Source of the DNA: an uncultured Alphaproteobacteria bacterium
GTDB lineage: Bacteria > Pseudomonadota > Alphaproteobacteria > RF32 > CAG-239
Length of the DNA stretch: 57,491 bases
Assembly: GCA_944390375.1 (NCBI GenBank)
Contig: CALXPZ010000049.1
Coordinates: 1 to 57,491, forward strand
Direction: 5' to 3'
The notes below the pieces were generated by a model. That model was not told where the DNA came from, ran no database searches, and saw nothing but the letters and a program-made list of their open reading frames with translations. Position numbers and translations under genes: made by a program. This document shows positions 1-10,542 of this stretch, piece by piece (position 1 is the stretch's first letter; each line of letters starts with the position of its first letter).

Positions 1-1266
1 CACCACCGCAACCGCGGCTTCTTCGACGGAATAAGGAATATAAGGCGGCGTTTTGGCATTGGACAACACCGCATCCGTCAGACCGCCACGGTAATGGGAG
101 CGGAACTCTCCTTTTGCCAGCAGCGCCAAATTTCTTTTTTGGTTATCCTGCACATAATCCAGAACAATCTGCGATTTCGGCGTATAGCGCACTTTTTCCA
201 CCGGAATATATCCGCCCTGCTCCGAGGTGGCGGTCAGCACCGTATATGTCAGATTGCTGTCGGCCGCGGCGTCCAGGCTGCCAGGCGAACGGAAATGCAG
301 ATTTTCACTCCCGTTGTCGGCGGTGTAAAACCACAGCGGATAAGACCGAAGACGTCCGTCCGCGGCCTCTGTTTTTTCGGCTCCGGCCGCGTCCCCTGCT
401 ATTTTGTCATGAGCATAAACAATTCCCCATTTCCGCAGGAAATTTTCCATAAAAGAAGTAACCCGGGGCGGATATCCCTGATCCGCGTGCTGAATTTCCG
501 AATAGGGATCTACCGCAAAAATAACTATGCCGCCACGCATAACATATTGATCCAGCGCATAGGCAAAAACATCGGAAAGATGGTCGGGGTTTAAGACCAG
601 AAGAACGTCCGTATCCCGGGGTATCCGTATCTGATCGGGCGATATTTCGTGCAAATCATAATATTCACCAAGCAGGGAGATCAACGCCGCAAGAGAAGGT
701 TTACCCGGCCGGGACAACAGGGGAAGCCGGTAAGAAACCAGCCCGACTTTGATTTTCTGTCTGTTTTCCGCATTCTGCAAGAGGCGGGTTATATCTCTTT
801 CCAATTCCCGGTGCCGGGCAGGTTCCAAAAAGGGAATTGTCCATTTGCCGCCATCACCGGCAAGGAATTTTATCCCCAGATAAACGGTGCCGCTCTCGTT
901 TTCGTTCGGGCGGATGCCGTCGTCAAGCGCCTGTTTTTCCGCCATCGAGCCGGGCGCGACACGCCTGATTTCCAAATTAAGTTTATCCGGAGCGGCCTGC
1001 CGGTAGCGGGACAAAACAACCGCCGTTTGCGCGGCATAGGCGGCAAGACTTCGGTCGGCAATGTCGTCTGACACATAAAGAATCATGGTCAGCGGCTGTG
1101 TGAGCCCGGCGGCAGCTTCTTCCGAAGAACGGGAAAGCGTATAACGCCGGTGAGAGGTGGCATCAAACATCACACCGCCGAACACCCAGGAAAACAGCAG
1201 ATTGGCCACGGCAAACAGCAGCACCAGCAGAACAGCGCCGGTTAAAATTTCCGAAAACTTTTTCAT
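1..1266 (-). CDS. GldG-like ABC exporter auxiliary protein, partial
   Basis: The frame is open from an ATG at 1266 to the window edge, giving about 422 residues of a protein that continues to the left. An N-terminal membrane segment (about residues 7-27) is followed by a large soluble region containing YVSDDIADRSLAAYA and a later VLLVLNPDHLSDVFAYALD stretch. This is the arrangement of the GldG/DUF4350-type component of ABC-2 exporters. Its ATG overlaps the stop of the upstream permease gene by 4 bases (ATGA), so the three genes form one operon. In Bacteroidetes GldG is linked to gliding, but homologues occur widely in non-gliding bacteria and the substrate here is unknown. The assignment rests on domain layout and gene order. 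Confidence 0.8.
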   Translation of the reverse strand, partial: MKKFSEILTGAVLLVLLFAVANLLFSWVFGGVMFDATSHRRYTLSRSSEEAAAGLTQPLTMILYVSDDIADRSLAAYAAQTAVVLSRYRQAAPDKLNLEIRRVAPGSMAEKQALDDGIRPNENESGTVYLGIKFLAGDGGKWTIPFLEPARHRELERDITRLLQNAENRQKIKVGLVSYRLPLLSRPGKPSLAALISLLGEYYDLHEISPDQIRIPRDTDVLLVLNPDHLSDVFAYALDQYVMRGGIVIFAVDPYSEIQHADQGYPPRVTSFMENFLRKWGIVYAHDKIAGDAAGAEKTEAADGRLRSYPLWFYTADNGSENLHFRSPGSLDAAADSNLTYTVLTATSEQGGYIPVEKVRYTPKSQIVLDYVQDNQKRNLALLAKGEFRSHYRGGLTDAVLSNAKTPPYIPYSVEEAAVAVV

Positions 1267-1994
1267 ATTCCGCTCCTCTTGTTACCGACAACCATCCAAT
1301 TTAAAACCAGCAGCACACCGCCCAAAGACAGAAAATAGAAAATATCGGCGGGGCCGAAATGACCGTCCATAAAAGCCATATAGTGCGCCGGAAAATCAAG
1401 CGCGCCGGAAAGCCCGAAAGGCGCATCGGGCAGTTTTTCCGCCAGCGGCCGCAACAGCGGAGACAAATTGATATTCATCAAAAGCAGACTCAAAACCAGG
1501 CTGATCAGATAAGCCGCAAACGGCAGCGCCGTCAGGGCGGAAACAACCCCGCCCAACACCGTCAGCACCATAACGGTCAGCCACACTCCGCCGTAGGCCG
1601 AAGCTATATTCAACGGATCGGTTGCAACCAAGAGCATGGTCGATGCGGCAAGAGGAACCGACATCAGCAACATCAGAGTTCCGACCGTCCATCCGGCTGC
1701 GATCTTGGCGCTGACCAGAGCAAAATTTCCGATCGGCAATGTCAGCAGAATTTCCTCGGTGCCGGTTTTGGTTTCTTCCGCCCACAAGCGCATGGATATT
1801 ACCGGCATAACCATGGCCAGCACCGCCGGCTGGCAGGCAAAATACGACCGCATGGACGGATTGTCGGTTACAAAATACAAGCCGTCGAAACAGGCGCAAA
1901 CCATCGACAACAGCAAATACGCGACAAAAACAAAATAAGCCGTATAGCCGTAAAAGAAAGCCCCCAGTTCTTTTTTATAAAGCACCGTCCACAT
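1263..1994 (-). CDS. ABC-2 type permease, GldF-like
   Basis: The 243-residue protein is very hydrophobic, with about six membrane segments. It carries the motif MRLWAEETKTGTEEILLTLP near residues 68-87, which is typical of GldF/NosY-type ABC-2 permeases. It should form the membrane channel for the ATPase encoded just upstream. Its ATG at 1994 directly abuts the ATPase stop codon, and its own stop overlaps the start of the GldG-like gene. The three genes are therefore very likely cotranscribed and co-translated. The transported substrate cannot be read from the sequence. Confidence 0.85.
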   Translation of the reverse strand: MWTVLYKKELGAFFYGYTAYFVFVAYLLLSMVCACFDGLYFVTDNPSMRSYFACQPAVLAMVMPVISMRLWAEETKTGTEEILLTLPIGNFALVSAKIAAGWTVGTLMLLMSVPLAASTMLLVATDPLNIASAYGGVWLTVMVLTVLGGVVSALTALPFAAYLISLVLSLLLMNINLSPLLRPLAEKLPDAPFGLSGALDFPAHYMAFMDGHFGPADIFYFLSLGGVLLVLNWMVVGNKRSGI

Positions 1995-2720
1995 TTACTC
2001 TTCTCCCGTTTCTCTGGTCAACCGGTAAAAAGCGTCCGCCAGCGTGCCGTCGGCGGAGTGTTTGCGCAGGTCGTCAACCGGCGCATCCAGTTTCAACCGG
2101 CCGCCGGACAACAGCAGTACCCGCGAAGAAAGCGCCTCCGCCTCTTCCAGCAAATGAGTGGAAATCAAAACCAGATTGTTTTCGGCATAGCGGCGCAAAA
2201 AGCGGCGGACCTCAATTTTCTGATTGGGGTCGAGCCCCTCGGTCGGTTCGTCCAAAACAGCCAGCCGGGGACGATGGATCAGAACCGACGCAATCCCCGC
2301 TCGGCGTTTGTACCCCTTGGACAAGGTTTGTATTTTCTGCCCGAGGACGTCTTTTATCCCCAGTTCCTCCGTTATCTGTCCGAGAGATTCCGCAAAATCA
2401 CCCGCCCGCATTTTAAAAACGCCGCCGATAAAACGCAGATATTCTCCGACCGTCATTTCCGGATAAAGCGGCGTGTTTTCCGGCATATATCCGATATGGC
2501 GTAAAATTTCCAACCGGTTTGAGCCGTATGCCCGTCCGTCGACGGTTACGCTCCCCGCGTCGGGCGCCATATACCCGCAAATAATTCTGAGCAGCGTCGT
2601 TTTGCCGGCGCCGTTCGGGCCGAGCAGCGTTATCAGTTCGCCGGAGCGGGCCGAAAAAGCAATATTTTTCAGCACCTGCCGGCGGCCGAAAGTTTTAACC
2701 AATCCGTTAACTTCTATCAT
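1995..2720 (-). CDS. ABC transporter ATP-binding protein, GldA-like
   Basis: The 241-residue protein is a complete ABC ATPase. The Walker A motif is GPNGAGKTTLL (about residues 34-44), the signature region is LSKGYKRRAGIASVL, and Walker B reads LAVLDEPTEGLDP. An H-loop follows in LISTHLLEEAEAL. It is the first gene of a three-gene minus-strand operon with a GldF-like permease and a GldG-like protein. It presumably powers export or membrane remodelling by that complex at the inner membrane. About 170 bases of AT-rich sequence separate it from the divergent MCE genes, and both promoters should lie there. Confidence 0.92.
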   Translation of the reverse strand: MIEVNGLVKTFGRRQVLKNIAFSARSGELITLLGPNGAGKTTLLRIICGYMAPDAGSVTVDGRAYGSNRLEILRHIGYMPENTPLYPEMTVGEYLRFIGGVFKMRAGDFAESLGQITEELGIKDVLGQKIQTLSKGYKRRAGIASVLIHRPRLAVLDEPTEGLDPNQKIEVRRFLRRYAENNLVLISTHLLEEAEALSSRVLLLSGGRLKLDAPVDDLRKHSADGTLADAFYRLTRETGEE

Positions 2721-2892
2721 CTTTTATCCGTTTTAACGATTATTTGTTTTTATTTTATCCTGCTTTCTTTTAAATTTCACTTTATTTAATTCTTATTTCC
2801 ACAAAGCGGCTTTTTTTTGTAAAATCTTTGATGACAAACCGCCAAAATTAGGATAGTTTAATTTTCATCAGAGAAATAACGGAGCAGAAAAA

Positions 2893-3396
2893 GTGAGCAA
2901 CGAATATTCGCGCGAAGAACAAAACGCCCTCAAAACCGGACTGTACGTTACCCTGCTGCTGGTTGTTCTGGCCCTGTTTTACGTTTCGGGGCGGAAAACC
3001 GTCGAACATCAGGAAAGCGGCAGCTATTATCCGGTATATGCCCGTTTCGGGCGGACGGACGGGCTGCAGGTCGGCGACAACGTGCAGCTGGCGGGAATTT
3101 CGGTCGGAAAAGTCGTCAACGCCAGGCTGGACGAGCATTTTAACGCCATTTTGACACTTGAAATCAAAGACGGGCTCAAAATTCCGGACGACAGCAGCGC
3201 CGCCATCGTCAGCGACGGCATCCTTGGTTCAAAATATATCGAAATTTCACCCGGCGGATCGGAAGACTATATCCCGGAAGGCGGAGAATTCGGCTATACG
3301 CAGGACGCCATGGTGATAGAAGAGCTGGTACAAAGAATTATTGATATGGGAAAAGCACAAAAAAAGGCCGATAAAGAAAAAGGAGAAAATGAATGA
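2893..3396 (+). CDS. MlaD-family (MCE domain) lipid-transport protein, copy 1
   Basis: The 167-residue protein has one N-terminal membrane segment (about residues 14-32) and one MCE domain with VYARFGRTDGLQVGDNVQLA and SDGILGSKYIEISPGG. MlaD proteins form periplasmic hexamers that carry phospholipids between inner-membrane MlaFE and other Mla proteins. I chose the GTG at 2893 because GGAG lies 8 bases upstream. The gene overlaps a second MCE gene by 4 bases (ATGA), so the two are probably translated together. Its tail is Lys/Glu rich and lacks any extra domain. No mlaE or mlaF is in view. Confidence 0.85.
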   Translation: MSNEYSREEQNALKTGLYVTLLLVVLALFYVSGRKTVEHQESGSYYPVYARFGRTDGLQVGDNVQLAGISVGKVVNARLDEHFNAILTLEIKDGLKIPDDSSAAIVSDGILGSKYIEISPGGSEDYIPEGGEFGYTQDAMVIEELVQRIIDMGKAQKKADKEKGENE

Positions 3397-3842
3397 AAAA
3401 ACGTCCGGTTGAAACAATTATGGGAATAGTCGTCCTGCTGGTCGCGGCTTTTTTCCTGTTCTTTGCATACAGGGTTTCCGATCTGCAGGTAGTCAAAGGT
3501 TACGAACTGAGCGCAAAATTCCTTAAGGTCGGCGGGCTGACGACCGGCTCCGACGTTATGATCAACGGCATTAAGGTAGGTACGGTTATCGATCAGAAAC
3601 TGGACAATGAAAATTATGACGCCGAGGTCAGGCTCAGCATTGCTCCCGACGTCAAACTGCCTAAGGACAGTTCCGCCGTTATCGCCAGCAACGGACTGAT
3701 GGGCAACAAGTTTGTCAAAATTGAGCCGGGCAAATCCAAAGAAATGCTCAAAGACGGCGACGAAATCAGCAACACAAAAGACTTCAAAACGCTGGAAGAC
3801 CTGGTCGGAGAAGTCATTTTTATGGTGACCGGAAATGAATAG
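3393..3842 (+). CDS. mlaD: MlaD-family (MCE domain) lipid-transport protein, copy 2
   Basis: This 149-residue protein has an N-terminal membrane helix (about residues 9-26) and one MCE domain, with FLKVGGLTTGSDVMINGIKV and ASNGLMGNKFVKIEPG. It is the more typical MlaD of the pair and sits directly before a DUF2155 gene, which it overlaps by 8 bases. That mlaD-DUF2155 order is familiar from alphaproteobacteria. Two MCE genes in tandem suggest either a mixed ring or two specialised rings. The ATG overlaps the stop of copy 1. Confidence 0.88.
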   Translation: MKKRPVETIMGIVVLLVAAFFLFFAYRVSDLQVVKGYELSAKFLKVGGLTTGSDVMINGIKVGTVIDQKLDNENYDAEVRLSIAPDVKLPKDSSAVIASNGLMGNKFVKIEPGKSKEMLKDGDEISNTKDFKTLEDLVGEVIFMVTGNE

Positions 3843-4881
3843 AAAAAATGCTCTTTTGCTGTCGGCGCTTATGGCTGCCGGCATCGGCTCCGGCGCACAG
3901 GCTGCCGAGATACAAACAAATACGGCGCAGATGCAGGCCATGGATAAAATCACCGGACGGGTCAGCGTAATCAACGTGCCGGTCAATACGGAAACGCAGT
4001 TCGGCAGTTTTTCGATCGTGGTTCGCGACTGCCGCACGCGGTCGCCGGAAGAAACACCGGAAAATTTTGCCTTCGTCGATGTCGCCGATACCACGAACAA
4101 CGGAGAAAAGTTTAATATTTTCAAAGGTTGGATGTTGTCGTCAACCCCGGCGTTAAACGCCATTGAACATCCGGTATATGACGTCTGGCTGCTGAAATGT
4201 ATCGATACCGATCTGACCGGAGTACAAACGCTTTCCCCCGAAGAACTGTCCGCCCGTGATGCTTTGCCGATGAAAAGAGCGGAAAATAAAGCAGCCGGCA
4301 ATGATAACGGCAGTGATTTTACCGAAAGCAATTTGAGCGGTGAACCTATCGACCTGCTGCCGGCGGCAATCCGTGAGGCCGGAGAAGAAAGCGCCGCCCA
4401 GGAAGAAATTATCCCGTTTAAGGAAGCAGAAAACAAAGAAAAAGAACCGGCCGGAGATGTTTCCCTGCCGCCGGCAGAGGAAAATATGCCTCATTCCCTG
4501 CTTAATATACCGGAAGAAACGGAAGAAAATGCACCGCAAGAAATCAGAAACAACATTGTCATAAAAGAAAATACCGATGAAACGGAAATCAGCTCCGACG
4601 CCAGGGTTCTCAATGAAAACGGTGAAGTTACCGAAAGTGCGGCCGGTATTATCCCCGGCATGAGCGAAGAAGGAGCCGTCAGCATTGAAGAACTGCCGAC
4701 CATAGCTCCCGGACAGCAGGAAACCGACACAATTTCCGGCTCAAATTTTGCCCCGGCAGCCGGCAGCGGCGAAACCGTTTTAATCACCGGCAGTAAAGAA
4801 ACACCGGCAGAAACAGCGCCCCGTCTCAGCGAAGAAACGCTTAAAGAGCTGGAGCAGGAACTTAACCGGGAACTGAACTGA
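3835..4881 (+). CDS. DUF2155 domain protein with long acidic tail
   Basis: A signal peptide of about 23 residues ends in GSGAQA. The next roughly 100 residues match the DUF2155 pattern, with GRVSVINVPVNTETQFGSF, a conserved VVRDC and a final VYDVWLLKC, so the two cysteines may form a disulfide. The remaining 220 residues are low complexity and very acidic, rich in Glu, Pro and Ala, and probably disordered. The protein should be periplasmic. DUF2155 proteins commonly follow mlaD in alphaproteobacteria, which suggests a role near the lipid transport system, but no function is established. The long tail is unusual for the family. Confidence 0.8.
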   Translation: MNRKNALLLSALMAAGIGSGAQAAEIQTNTAQMQAMDKITGRVSVINVPVNTETQFGSFSIVVRDCRTRSPEETPENFAFVDVADTTNNGEKFNIFKGWMLSSTPALNAIEHPVYDVWLLKCIDTDLTGVQTLSPEELSARDALPMKRAENKAAGNDNGSDFTESNLSGEPIDLLPAAIREAGEESAAQEEIIPFKEAENKEKEPAGDVSLPPAEENMPHSLLNIPEETEENAPQEIRNNIVIKENTDETEISSDARVLNENGEVTESAAGIIPGMSEEGAVSIEELPTIAPGQQETDTISGSNFAPAAGSGETVLITGSKETPAETAPRLSEETLKELEQELNRELN

Positions 4882-4954
4882 TTTCATTTTTTATGAAAAA
4901 CACTTTTAAACGGTTTTAAAGAAGCAAAATACGACTATATACGCGGAGAAAAAT

Positions 4955-5884
4955 ATGTCAGAAAGACCAGACGTCAGTTTTGTCATGACGGTTTATAACA
5001 AAGAATATTATCTGCCGTCAGTTTTGAAAGCCCTGCTCGGGCAGACCGGGCTGAAAAATCCGGAGTATATATTTGTCGATGATGTTTCAAGCGACAAATC
5101 GGTGGACATTATACGCCGGATGACGGCGGGCGTCAAAAACGTAACCATCGTTACCAACCCGTACAATCGCGGTATCAGCGCCCGCATCAATCAGGGAATT
5201 GCTCTGGCCAAAGGCGAATGGATCAGGATGCTTGATTCCGACGATATTTTCCCGCTTGATTCAACCGAAAAAATGCTAAAAACGGCACAAGAAACCGGTG
5301 CTGAAATGATCTACGGCTGCTTTACCAAAACCGGCAAAGAACCGCAGGAACTGGAAAGCTGCAAGCTGGAAAATTTTACTTATACTTATAATCCGGATGC
5401 GCTTTCCGGCGTGCTCAACGGAAAATTTACCCGGATGGGACAGTTGATCAAAAACGAGGTTTTGCAAAAGGCAGAGGGCGCCGACGAGAGAGCATTCATC
5501 CAGGACGAATCGATCCCCTTAAGGGCGGCTTTATTTGCCAAAGGGGTGGTTAAAATGACAGCCAACGTCGTTTTGGTGCCGAAGGAAATAGGCAATTTTT
5601 CCGGCGATAAAATCCAACTCGATCACGACCGTTTCATGGCTTATTACTGGACATTGAAAGATCATCCGGAACTGCCTGAAAATATCCGTAAAAAGATGTA
5701 TGAACGGATTGTTTCCGCCTATTGGAAATTTATCCGCAAAACGAGCAAAGCCCCCTGGCTGAGCACAGCTTTTGTCCGTTATATCGACAGTAAGCTGCGC
5801 CACCCGCTGCCGGATGAAAAGTTTTTGGATAAAATGTACAAGCATTTTTCATCGCTGACGACAGTCCGGCGGATCAAGCCTTAA
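4955..5884 (+). CDS. Family 2 glycosyltransferase
   Basis: The 309-residue protein starts with a GT-A fold typical of GT2 enzymes: SFVMTVYNKEYYLPSVL near the N-terminus, a nucleotide-binding VDDVSSD at about residues 41-47, and the metal-binding DSDD at about 94-97. It has no clear membrane segment, so it is probably cytoplasmic and uses a nucleotide sugar to extend a lipid-linked glycan such as LPS or another surface glycan. An ATG at 4955 follows GGAG at good spacing. It lies about 70 bases after the DUF2155 gene. The acceptor and donor are unknown. Confidence 0.85.
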   Translation: MSERPDVSFVMTVYNKEYYLPSVLKALLGQTGLKNPEYIFVDDVSSDKSVDIIRRMTAGVKNVTIVTNPYNRGISARINQGIALAKGEWIRMLDSDDIFPLDSTEKMLKTAQETGAEMIYGCFTKTGKEPQELESCKLENFTYTYNPDALSGVLNGKFTRMGQLIKNEVLQKAEGADERAFIQDESIPLRAALFAKGVVKMTANVVLVPKEIGNFSGDKIQLDHDRFMAYYWTLKDHPELPENIRKKMYERIVSAYWKFIRKTSKAPWLSTAFVRYIDSKLRHPLPDEKFLDKMYKHFSSLTTVRRIKP

Positions 5885-5922
5885 TGTGGCTGATTTTTCC
5901 GGTTTTGTTCCGGCCTTCCGGG

Positions 5923-6237
5923 TTATCTTTTTTCCTTAAACTTAAACTTTATCCCCAATATGGTGATAATGGAGGAGAAGTTTTTGTACTGCACGGAACA
6001 GATAAAATTTTTCACAATCTTCATCTTGTGCCTTATCCGGCTGCTCAAAGATTTTGTATCAGGCAGATAATCGCTCCGCTTAAAGTTTTTATTCAGCAAG
6101 CTGCTGTTTAATTTTTTTAAAAAATCAAAAGCCGTTTTGTTTTTTATCATCGGGAAATATTTGTCGGCATAAAACTCCGCCCAAGCGCACAAATAATCGT
6201 ACACAAAAGGAGATATGTCAAAATGACGATCACTTTC
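5923..6237 (-). pseudogene. Short open frame, possible remnant of a surface-glycan gene
   Basis: A minus-strand frame is open from about 6237 to a stop at 5923. The only plausible start is a GTG at 6204, which would give 93 residues. No good ribosome binding site precedes it, and the frame runs upstream into the terminator of the glycogen operon. The end of the translation (SIITILGIKFKFKEKR) resembles the C-termini of some glycosyltransferase or capsule proteins, and a glycosyltransferase gene ends just beyond it. I read it as the 3' remnant of a decayed gene, but a short real gene cannot be excluded. Confidence 0.35.
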
Positions 6238-6240
6238 TTA

Positions 6241-6270
6241 AAAAAACTCCCTGTCTGAGGGAGTTTTTTT
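6241..6270. terminator. Bidirectional intrinsic terminator after malQ
   Basis: CTCCCT at 6247-6252 pairs with AGGGAG at 6258-6263 around a 5-base loop. The stem is flanked by A and T runs on both sides, so it can stop transcription in both directions. It lies just downstream of malQ, the last gene of the glycogen operon. Confidence 0.9.
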
Positions 6271-6276
6271 GTTCTT

Positions 6277-8424
6277 TCAGCGTTCTCTTTTGACGGCCGA
6301 AACATTGCGGTAGTAGGCCAGAGAGTTTTCAAAATCTTCCAGATTAACCGGCAGTTTGCGCCGCCAGTTCGGATATTTGTCGCGGTCGGTGCCAGGCAGA
6401 TTTTGCTGCTTGTCCACCTGGAAAATATCTTCCGGCTGGAGCAGAAAGATTTTGGCGTTGCTCTTGGCCATAAAACGATGGACGGCCTCTTCCAGCCCTT
6501 CGGGATAGCCCTCGCCGAACAGATAATCACCATGGCGGCGGTTGTCCTCCGGCCAGACCTGATTTTCATCCATCGCTTTTAACAATTTCCAGCGGTCGGC
6601 CTCGCGCTTGTGGTAGTTGTTTCGCATTTCTTCATCGCTTGCGGTTATACCCAATTGGCGCGACAGGGCAATATCATAACCGAACCACCACATTTTAAGC
6701 GGCGCCATATCGTGTGTGCCGACAGATGCCACCACATTTTCCGGGTATTGATAGGGCGCTTTGAAGTCGCCCCAGCCGGCATCCCAGCGCTCGCTCCAGA
6801 GCACACTCATCGACATAATGTTTTTGGCGGCGATTTTATCAAGAAAACCATCCGGTACGTTACCGATACTTTCGCCGACGATCAGGCAGCGGTTCAGGTG
6901 GCTTTCGATAGCCACGATATTCAGCATATCCTCAAAGTTATACATCAGATAGGTGCCTGGTTTGCCGGCAGCCTCAGGGATAACAAAGAGGCGCATCAGG
7001 CTCATGACGTGATCAAGCCGCAAAGCCCCCGCTCCTTGCGCCGCGGCCCGGATAATCCGGATAAACGGCCGGTAGGCCTGTGCCTTGAGTTCAAACGGAT
7101 TAAAAGCGCCCAAATTCCATTTCTGCCCGGTCGGGAAGAAAGCATCCGGCGGCGCACCGGCACCGCTGTCGCGCAGGAACAGACCTTCATCGCTCCACAC
7201 TTCCGCACTGTCGCGACCGACACCCACCGGCAAGTCGCGGTAGATGCCGATTTGCAGGCCGCATTCGCGGACGTGTTCGGACACTCGTTTCAACTGGCGG
7301 TCGGCTTCAAATTGCAAAAATTTGAAAAAGCCCAGACGGTCAGCCTGCTCACGGCAATATTTTTTGACCGCGGCCGTTCCCGGTTTGCGATATTCTTTTT
7401 CCCAGGCACGCCAGCCGCCCCAGTGATCTTTCCACTTATCTTCGTAAAGCGCCTGAAAAGCAGCCAGTCTTTCCAGATCCTCGCCCTTTTCGCGGCAAAA
7501 AGCTTCAAACTCTTCCATCCGGTCGGGGTCTTCTTTCATCCGCTGATAAAGCGTTTTCAAAACTTTGATTTTCAGCGGATAGACGCGCCCGTAATCTATC
7601 ATCTCTGCCGCGTTCAGATCGGCAATGTCGGCTCCGATCTGGTAACGGTCTTCAGGCATAAATTCCGGCACCGCTTCCACGTCGATATAAATCGGGTTGA
7701 GGAAAAGCCGGCTGATTGACATATAAGGGCTTGCTTCCTCGGGAAAACAATGCCCCAGCACATTGACCGGGTTCAGCCCGATAACGTCCGCTCCGGCGTG
7801 GCGGCAAACATCCACAAAATTATAGAGATCCGTAAAGTCGCCTATTCCCCAGTTGCGGCGGCTGCGCAACGAATACAGCTGTATGCAGTAGCCCCACAGT
7901 TTTTTTCTTTCCCAACCTTTGGGCAGATAGCATTTTTCCGGCGCAATCGCCAACAGAGTTTTGTATGTTCCGCTCGAAGTTTTCAGCTCGGCCTCGTAAT
8001 AACCGATCGCAAGAGCAGAGGTAATTTCAATTTCCGCTTTCCGATATTCTTTTTTGGCGATTGTCCTGCTTTCCGCCGTGACGGTAACGACAAAAGAAAC
8101 ATCTTCCGTGCTCCCCGTCTGCCGGCTGACAAGTTTCAGCCCGAAATCGCCTTCAAAATCATCGACGGGAAGAACGGCATCAAAAACTTTCTTTTTTTCT
8201 TCCACCACGTAAACCGGCTCCAAAACCGATTGCCAACGGCGGTTGTCCAAAGCACGCAGAGAACGCTCCGTTTCTTCGTTGTTGCCGGCCTTATATCCCA
8301 GCACACCGGCAAAGAAACGTATGGTTTCGTCGTCGACCAGATGGTTGCCCGCCTTCAGTCCGGAATCGGTGTATTCGGTGGCTATCCCCAGGCGGCCGGC
8401 TAATTCCCGTAACTTTTCATCCAT
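6277..8424 (-). CDS. malQ: 4-alpha-glucanotransferase (amylomaltase, GH77)
   Basis: MalQ moves alpha-1,4-glucan segments between maltodextrins and releases glucose. The 715-residue protein carries the GH77 catalytic set: LRLDHVMSL with the nucleophile Asp, VGESIGNVPDG with the acid/base Glu, and SVGTHDMAPL with the third acid. An N-terminal beta-rich region of about 200 residues precedes the barrel, as in the longer E. coli-type enzymes. I chose the ATG at 8424 because AGGGG lies 6-7 bases before it and glgX ends 10 bases upstream. A TTG at 8451 would overlap glgX. It is the last gene of a glgB-glgX-malQ operon and probably recycles the short dextrins left by GlgX and GlgP. Confidence 0.95.
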   Translation of the reverse strand: MDEKLRELAGRLGIATEYTDSGLKAGNHLVDDETIRFFAGVLGYKAGNNEETERSLRALDNRRWQSVLEPVYVVEEKKKVFDAVLPVDDFEGDFGLKLVSRQTGSTEDVSFVVTVTAESRTIAKKEYRKAEIEITSALAIGYYEAELKTSSGTYKTLLAIAPEKCYLPKGWERKKLWGYCIQLYSLRSRRNWGIGDFTDLYNFVDVCRHAGADVIGLNPVNVLGHCFPEEASPYMSISRLFLNPIYIDVEAVPEFMPEDRYQIGADIADLNAAEMIDYGRVYPLKIKVLKTLYQRMKEDPDRMEEFEAFCREKGEDLERLAAFQALYEDKWKDHWGGWRAWEKEYRKPGTAAVKKYCREQADRLGFFKFLQFEADRQLKRVSEHVRECGLQIGIYRDLPVGVGRDSAEVWSDEGLFLRDSGAGAPPDAFFPTGQKWNLGAFNPFELKAQAYRPFIRIIRAAAQGAGALRLDHVMSLMRLFVIPEAAGKPGTYLMYNFEDMLNIVAIESHLNRCLIVGESIGNVPDGFLDKIAAKNIMSMSVLWSERWDAGWGDFKAPYQYPENVVASVGTHDMAPLKMWWFGYDIALSRQLGITASDEEMRNNYHKREADRWKLLKAMDENQVWPEDNRRHGDYLFGEGYPEGLEEAVHRFMAKSNAKIFLLQPEDIFQVDKQQNLPGTDRDKYPNWRRKLPVNLEDFENSLAYYRNVSAVKRER

Positions 8425-8434
8425 GACTTTTCCC

Positions 8435-10510
<2,076 letters not shown>

Positions 10511-10542
10511 TCGTATCTCCCGGTTGTTTTATATCACCTATA

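Noticed and set aside
94..1071. Plus-strand frames opposite the GldG-like gene
   Set aside because: They are antisense to a continuous 422-codon minus-strand frame with a recognisable layout and operon context. Their translations are Arg-, Phe- and Gln-rich, as expected for shadow frames.
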